The position numbers and the translations under genes were made by a program. From Daphnia carinata (lineage: Eukaryota; Arthropoda; Branchiopoda; Diplostraca; Daphniidae): 64,000 bases of DNA. This document shows positions 62,534-64,000 of this stretch, piece by piece (position 1 is the first letter of the stretch; each line of letters begins with the position of its first letter). The notes beneath the pieces were generated by a model. The model did no database searches, was not told where the DNA came from, and saw only the letters and a list, made by a program, of their open reading frames with translations. The stretch is from positions 3,037,679-3,101,678 of the forward strand of contig NC_081338.1 of the NCBI RefSeq assembly GCF_022539665.2, written 5' to 3'.

Positions 62534-64000
62534 CTAAAATCATAAACAGAAGGCAATTTTAGCAAACGATATTGAAATCAATGCACATTATCGACTATGC
62601 ACCTCCATTAGTTAGATACGCTTTCACTTCGAACCAGCCATTTTCACTCTGCGAGCAATCCATGTCGAATTCGACCATCCAGTAATGTTCTCCCCAACTA
62701 CACAAAGTGCAGTAATACATGAAAAGAAGAATAGGTGTTTTTGTTAGTGACGAGCACTGAGAAAAAGCGCTTTCGTTTTTCCACTTGTATTCCAAAACGA
62801 GTATTTCTTACCTGTTGAGGCTTTGGTATCCGGGGCTGGATGCCGAGTTTGAAGTCCAAGCCAATGGAGTTCCTTCCGCCGATTGACCCATGTAAGATCC
62901 TTGTCCTGGTTCTACTCCATACCAATCAAGGCGGCTATCACCGGTGCTCCAGCTGTTGTACTTATCGTAATGCGAACTTGTTCCCAGTGATTTTATCTGT
63001 TAAAGAAATCACCAATAATGATTTCGAAAATTCACGGATTCAGTATAGCATTCATACCTGGAAATCAATGGCGCAGGTGGACGTGATATCTTGAGAGCAA
63101 CCAGGGCGAACTGCAGAATCGACTCCTCCGCGGATGAACAGATCCTGTCCAGGAGATGTTTGCTTCTTGACGAAGACTACCGTACGCTGAATGCCCGTCA
63201 TTGGCGGCGGAGTCGGTCCGGCTGTTGTCGTGACTATAGGTCCTGGAGTTCCACCGCCGCCACCACAACCAATACACACAGCCATAATAGGCTCTTCGTA
63301 GTTATTGATGTTAACCTGAGCCGTGCCATCGGCTCCTACTTGGATCGATGATGCGCAATCGTCGATAATGTTGCAGTAACTACCGGCAGGCAAACCTTCA
63401 TTAAAAAAAAATGTACAGAAGATTGAAAAATGAGGCCAATGATGTTTTGAAATGTATGAAGTAACAAAAACCTGTTTGGAGAGTTTCCGTCATTGAGCCT
63501 TGTTTGGCCATAGCGAAGAAGCCCTTATTGCCGCGTGAGAATGCTACAGCGTTACCGTTGTTCCAGTAATTCGACATTGTTGTACCTGCCACAAGGTTAC
63601 GGAATTCCACCTACAATCAAATCCACAATATAAAAAATAAACAAGAGAGTCGAAACAAATAGAAATAATACCATTTTCTTCATGACGTTCCAGCGATGCT
63701 CGCAAACCCAACCACCACCGCAGCTCCCGTCGGCGTTGATGATGACATCAGCCGTGCTGTTTTGAAAGAGGATTAAACAAAGTGTTAGAGCAACACCCGT
63801 TTGAACCAGAAAAGCTCTTACTATGATGAGAAATCAATTCGAATTACCTGTAACCTCCGTTGGAAGGTGGTCCTTCATCGGAATTGGTGAAATAGTAGCT
63901 ACTCATGATGCGAGTAAATCCGTAATCTTGGGCAAGAGTATAGGCCACAGCTTGTTTGTAGTCGCGTGGTGCTTCGTGCATGATAACATTGCCTATCATC
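62379..64000 (-). CDS. Amy: Alpha-amylase (GH13), 3' part: end of catalytic domain, domain C and C-terminal extension; 5' end outside window
   Basis: Seven exons (63848-beyond 64000, 63672-63756, 63472-63610, 63058-63395, 62812-62996, 62603-62697, 62379-62533) join in consistent phase to 382 visible residues ending in TAA. The first residues ([11 protein letters not shown], then [16 protein letters not shown]) are the end of the GH13 barrel. [26 protein letters not shown] and [11 protein letters not shown] are animal amylase domain B/C landmarks. A Gly/Pro/Thr linker (about residues 170-193) then leads to an extra domain of about 190 residues ([20 protein letters not shown] through [10 protein letters not shown]). 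Amylase hydrolyses alpha-1,4 bonds in starch and glycogen and is a secreted gut enzyme. The catalytic Asp/Glu/Asp lie upstream, outside the window. Similar C-terminal extensions are known from bivalve and some other animal amylases (from memory). Introns are 61-114 bp. Confidence 0.93.
62603..62697 (-). CDS. Amy: Amylase exon, C-terminal extension
   Basis: It encodes [20 protein letters not shown] followed by [11 protein letters not shown]. It is joined by a 69-bp intron to the last exon, and the junction codon is Ala. Confidence 0.9.
62812..62996 (-). CDS. Amy: Amylase exon, middle of C-terminal extension
   Basis: It encodes [18 protein letters not shown] through GYQSLN and is rich in Trp, Tyr and Ser, as in carbohydrate-contacting surfaces. 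The donor is GTAAGA. Confidence 0.9.
63058..63395 (-). CDS. Amy: Amylase exon, end of domain C, linker and start of C-terminal extension
   Basis: It encodes [15 protein letters not shown] and the last domain C strand ([11 protein letters not shown]). A Gly5 run and a Pro/Thr-rich hinge follow, and then [21 protein letters not shown]. The linker and the new domain share one exon with the end of domain C, so the extension is not encoded as a separable cassette. Confidence 0.92.
63472..63610 (-). CDS. Amy: Amylase exon, VEFRN to LQTG (domain C)
   Basis: A 139-bp exon starting in phase 0 ([19 protein letters not shown]) and ending one base into the Gly codon of the LQTG|LPAG junction. Confidence 0.93.
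63672..63756 (-). CDS. Amy: Amylase exon with [11 protein letters not shown]
   Basis: An 85-bp exon encoding [17 protein letters not shown] and [12 protein letters not shown]. The Cys pair is conserved in animal amylases. The donor is GTATTA. Confidence 0.92.
63848..64000 (-). CDS. Amy: Amylase exon, end of catalytic barrel (cut by window edge)
   Basis: It reads [16 protein letters not shown] and on to [13 protein letters not shown], just after where the NHDNQR-type catalytic loop should be. It ends at a GTAATT donor in phase 2. Confidence 0.92.

Overview
This window is nuclear DNA of an arthropod. The most likely source is a branchiopod crustacean such as Daphnia. That placement is an inference: coding genes are split by very short introns (mostly 61-120 bp), the noncoding DNA is AT-rich and full of homopolymers and microsatellites, and the SoxD HMG box looks like the arthropod type. 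Only about 4.2 kb of the 64 kb can be assigned to protein-coding exons, and all of these exons lie on the minus strand.

Layout. Positions 1-808 hold an inverted duplication of a small gene fragment, with arms of about 200 bp; it looks like a broken secreted-protein gene. About 0.8-4.9 kb is the 3' flank of the next gene and contains a pair of adjacent hairpins. From 20,545 down to 4,875 runs a SoxD (SOX5/6/13, Drosophila Sox102F-like) transcription factor gene in nine recognisable coding exons. Two 5' exons at about 20 kb encode the N-terminal motif and leucine zipper. A 12.3 kb intron follows, then seven tightly packed exons encode the Gln-rich coiled coil, the PLNLS co-repressor motif and the HMG box. 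All splice phases agree and the conceptual protein is 786 aa. From 20.5 to 52 kb I find no convincing gene; this is either SoxD 5' intronic/regulatory DNA or intergenic DNA. It is very rich in poly(A)/(T), poly(G)/(C) and dinucleotide tracts.

The last 12 kb differ in character. Homopolymers become sparse, and a foldback (MITE-like) repeat family appears at 52.1-52.9 and 59.1-60.6 kb. Next come a short unrecognised three-exon gene for a 163-aa membrane-anchored coiled-coil protein (60,994-61,622) and the 3' part of an alpha-amylase gene (62,379 to beyond 64,000) that carries a C-terminal extension after a Gly/Pro/Thr linker.

The three genes show no sign of working together: SoxD is a developmental regulator, the amylase is a secreted digestive enzyme, and the small protein has unknown function. 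I did not find a clearly novel molecular system. The best leads are the foldback repeat family, the inverted gene-fragment duplication, the unrecognised 163-aa protein, and the homopolymer-dense domain with recurrent compound tracts.
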